Shown: piece after piece, positions 5,959 through 6,051 of the stretch
Layout of the letters: every line of letters starts with the position of its first letter
Numbering within the stretch: position 1 is the first letter of the stretch
Origin: Pseudorhodobacter sp.
GTDB taxonomy: Bacteria; Pseudomonadota; Alphaproteobacteria; Rhodobacterales; Rhodobacteraceae
NCBI GenBank assembly: GCA_024641255.1
Contig: JAHEDL010000065.1
Span: 1 to 6,051 of the forward strand
Length of the DNA: 6,051 bases
Reading direction: 5' to 3'
Translations under genes and position numbers: made by a program
Notes under the pieces: model-generated
Seen by the model: only the letters and a program-made list of their open reading frames with translations
The model's database searches: none
What the model was told of the DNA's origin: nothing

Positions 5959-6045
5959 TGGTGCGGATGAAAGGACTCGAACCTTCACTCCGGTTAAGGA
6001 ACAGCGACCTCAACGCTGCGCGTCTACCAATTCCGCCACATCCGC
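5959..6045 (-). tRNA. tRNA-Leu (anticodon GAG)
   Basis: The 87-base sequence folds as a class II tRNA. The acceptor stem GCGGATG (6045-6039) pairs fully with CATCCGC (5969-5963), followed by discriminator A and an encoded CCA (5961-5959). The anticodon stem CAGCG/CGCTG encloses the loop TTGAGGT, giving anticodon GAG, which reads leucine CUC and CUU. The T-arm has loop TTCGAGT in stem GAAGG/CCTTT (one G-U pair). The long variable arm with a TCC/GGA stem is as expected for leucine tRNAs. The D-arm carries a TTGGTAGAC motif. Its promoter would lie outside the window. The 3' end faces the RTX gene; no convincing terminator follows, only a T5 run at 5929-5925. Confidence 0.97.
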
Positions 6046-6051
6046 ACTGAA

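Noticed and set aside
5959..6045. tRNA-Leu as the attachment site of a genomic island containing the RTX gene
   Set aside because: No second copy of the tRNA 3' end and no integrase or mobile-element gene is visible. A distal repeat could lie outside the window, but nothing here supports it.

Overview
The window looks like a chromosomal segment from an alphaproteobacterium, most likely of the Rhodobacteraceae/Roseobacter kind. This is inferred from the high G+C with GC-rich third codon positions, a Hint_2-type domain on a huge RTX protein, a Rhodobacter/Rhizobium-style polyamine-type ABC ATPase followed by its binding-protein gene, and a tRNA-Leu with an encoded CCA end. No species can be named from the sequence alone. 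Every supported gene is on the minus strand, so transcription runs from high to low coordinates.

In reading order: a complete tRNA-Leu(GAG) lies at 6045-5959. A 216-base gap follows, holding an A+T-rich patch with several TTAA motifs (about 5812-5841) and a GC-rich inverted repeat (5782-5810), the likely promoter/leader of the next gene. A 38-codon ORF (5742-5626) overlaps by 10 bases the start of a 1396-residue RTX protein (5635-1445). The RTX protein has more than forty GGxGxD calcium-binding nonapeptides, an inserted segment near residues 97-163 resembling the beta domain of the von Hippel-Lindau protein, two families of non-RTX modules (one as three exact 79-residue tandem units plus a displaced copy), and a C-terminal Hint_2-like autoprocessing domain starting at Cys1176. 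It has no Sec signal peptide and looks like a type I secretion substrate; no secretion apparatus is encoded in the window.

A 203-base gap separates it from an ABC transporter operon: a PotA-like ATPase (1241-138, GTG start with a strong ribosome binding site), then, after 81 bases containing two back-to-back RNA stem-loops, the first 18 codons of a signal-peptide-bearing protein cut by the window edge, very probably the periplasmic substrate-binding protein. Permease genes would be expected beyond the edge. The RTX gene and the transporter do not look functionally linked.

The parts most worth a second look are the VHL-beta-like insertion in the RTX protein, the overlapping small ORF at its start, the Hint domain placed between the RTX body and the presumed secretion signal, and the paired stem-loops in the ABC operon.
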